A stretch of DNA of 6,578 nt, taken from positions 1-6,578 of the forward strand of contig JAIROC010000261.1 of NCBI GenBank assembly GCA_031257735.1. Reading direction: 5' to 3'. The notes below the pieces were generated by a model. It did not search any database. It was given only the letters and a program-made list of their open reading frames with translations, and was not told the origin of the DNA. Origin of the DNA: Bacteroidales bacterium (GTDB taxonomy: Bacteria; Bacteroidota; Bacteroidia; Bacteroidales; WCHB1-69). Within the stretch, counting starts at the first letter, position 1; every line of letters starts with the position of its first letter. Of this stretch, positions 6,537 to 6,578 are shown piece after piece. The translations under genes were made by a program, and so were the position numbers.

Positions 6537-6578
6537 ACTAATAATTTTTACTTTGGTCTCGTATAATTTTCCGTACAA

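Noticed and set aside
6537..6578. N-terminal extension of peptide B from a TTG at the window edge
   Set aside because: Peptide A has no equivalent extension and the two proteins align from the ATG at 6536.
6537..6578. Third copy of the promoter segment upstream of peptide B
   Set aside because: Only TTG...ACGGAAAAT resembles the operon copy; no TTTG box or leader similarity follows. Too little sequence is visible to support it.

Overview
The window is AT-rich and every gene lies on the minus strand. It most likely comes from a member of the Bacteroidota. The evidence is a promoter with the Bacteroides-type boxes (a -7 box matching TAnnTTTG exactly and a -33 CTTG), AT-rich leaders without purine-rich ribosome binding sites, and an ~800-residue duplicated FtsX/MacB-type permease of the kind common in that phylum. 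The genus cannot be told from what is visible.

Read in the direction of transcription (high to low coordinates) the layout is: a 77-residue precursor-like peptide (peptide B, 6536-6303); a 213-base gap with a strong inverted repeat and a promoter; a HlyD/MacA-type membrane fusion protein (6089-4845); a MacB/LolD-type ABC ATPase (4828-4163); a double-FtsX permease (4155-1732); a radical SAM/SPASM enzyme (1706-309); a 105-base gap with a second promoter; and a second precursor-like peptide (peptide A, 203 to beyond base 1). The four central genes are spaced by 16, 7 and 25 bases and read as one operon.

Taken together this looks like a ribosomally made, post-translationally modified peptide (RiPP) locus: two paralogous precursors, a radical SAM maturase with a full seven-cysteine SPASM signature, and a tripartite-style exporter. 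The precursors share a nearly invariant leader (32 of the first 43 residues identical, no gaps) and differ in their C-terminal part. That part nevertheless keeps a cysteine every nine residues (C-X8-C, and C-X8-C-X8-C in the complete copy). I do not recognise the family. The gene set resembles the darobactin type (precursor, MacB-like permease, HlyD, ATPase, radical SAM), but the darobactin core motif is absent. No leader peptidase, TolC, LanB/C/M or evident immunity gene is present in the window.

Three non-coding signals stand out. A ~92-base promoter-plus-leader segment is duplicated in front of both peptide A and the export/maturation operon, ending at each start codon. A 10-bp inverted repeat sits between peptide B and the operon promoter. 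A 16-bp-period duplication of the maturase start codon means that loss or gain of one copy would put the gene out of frame.
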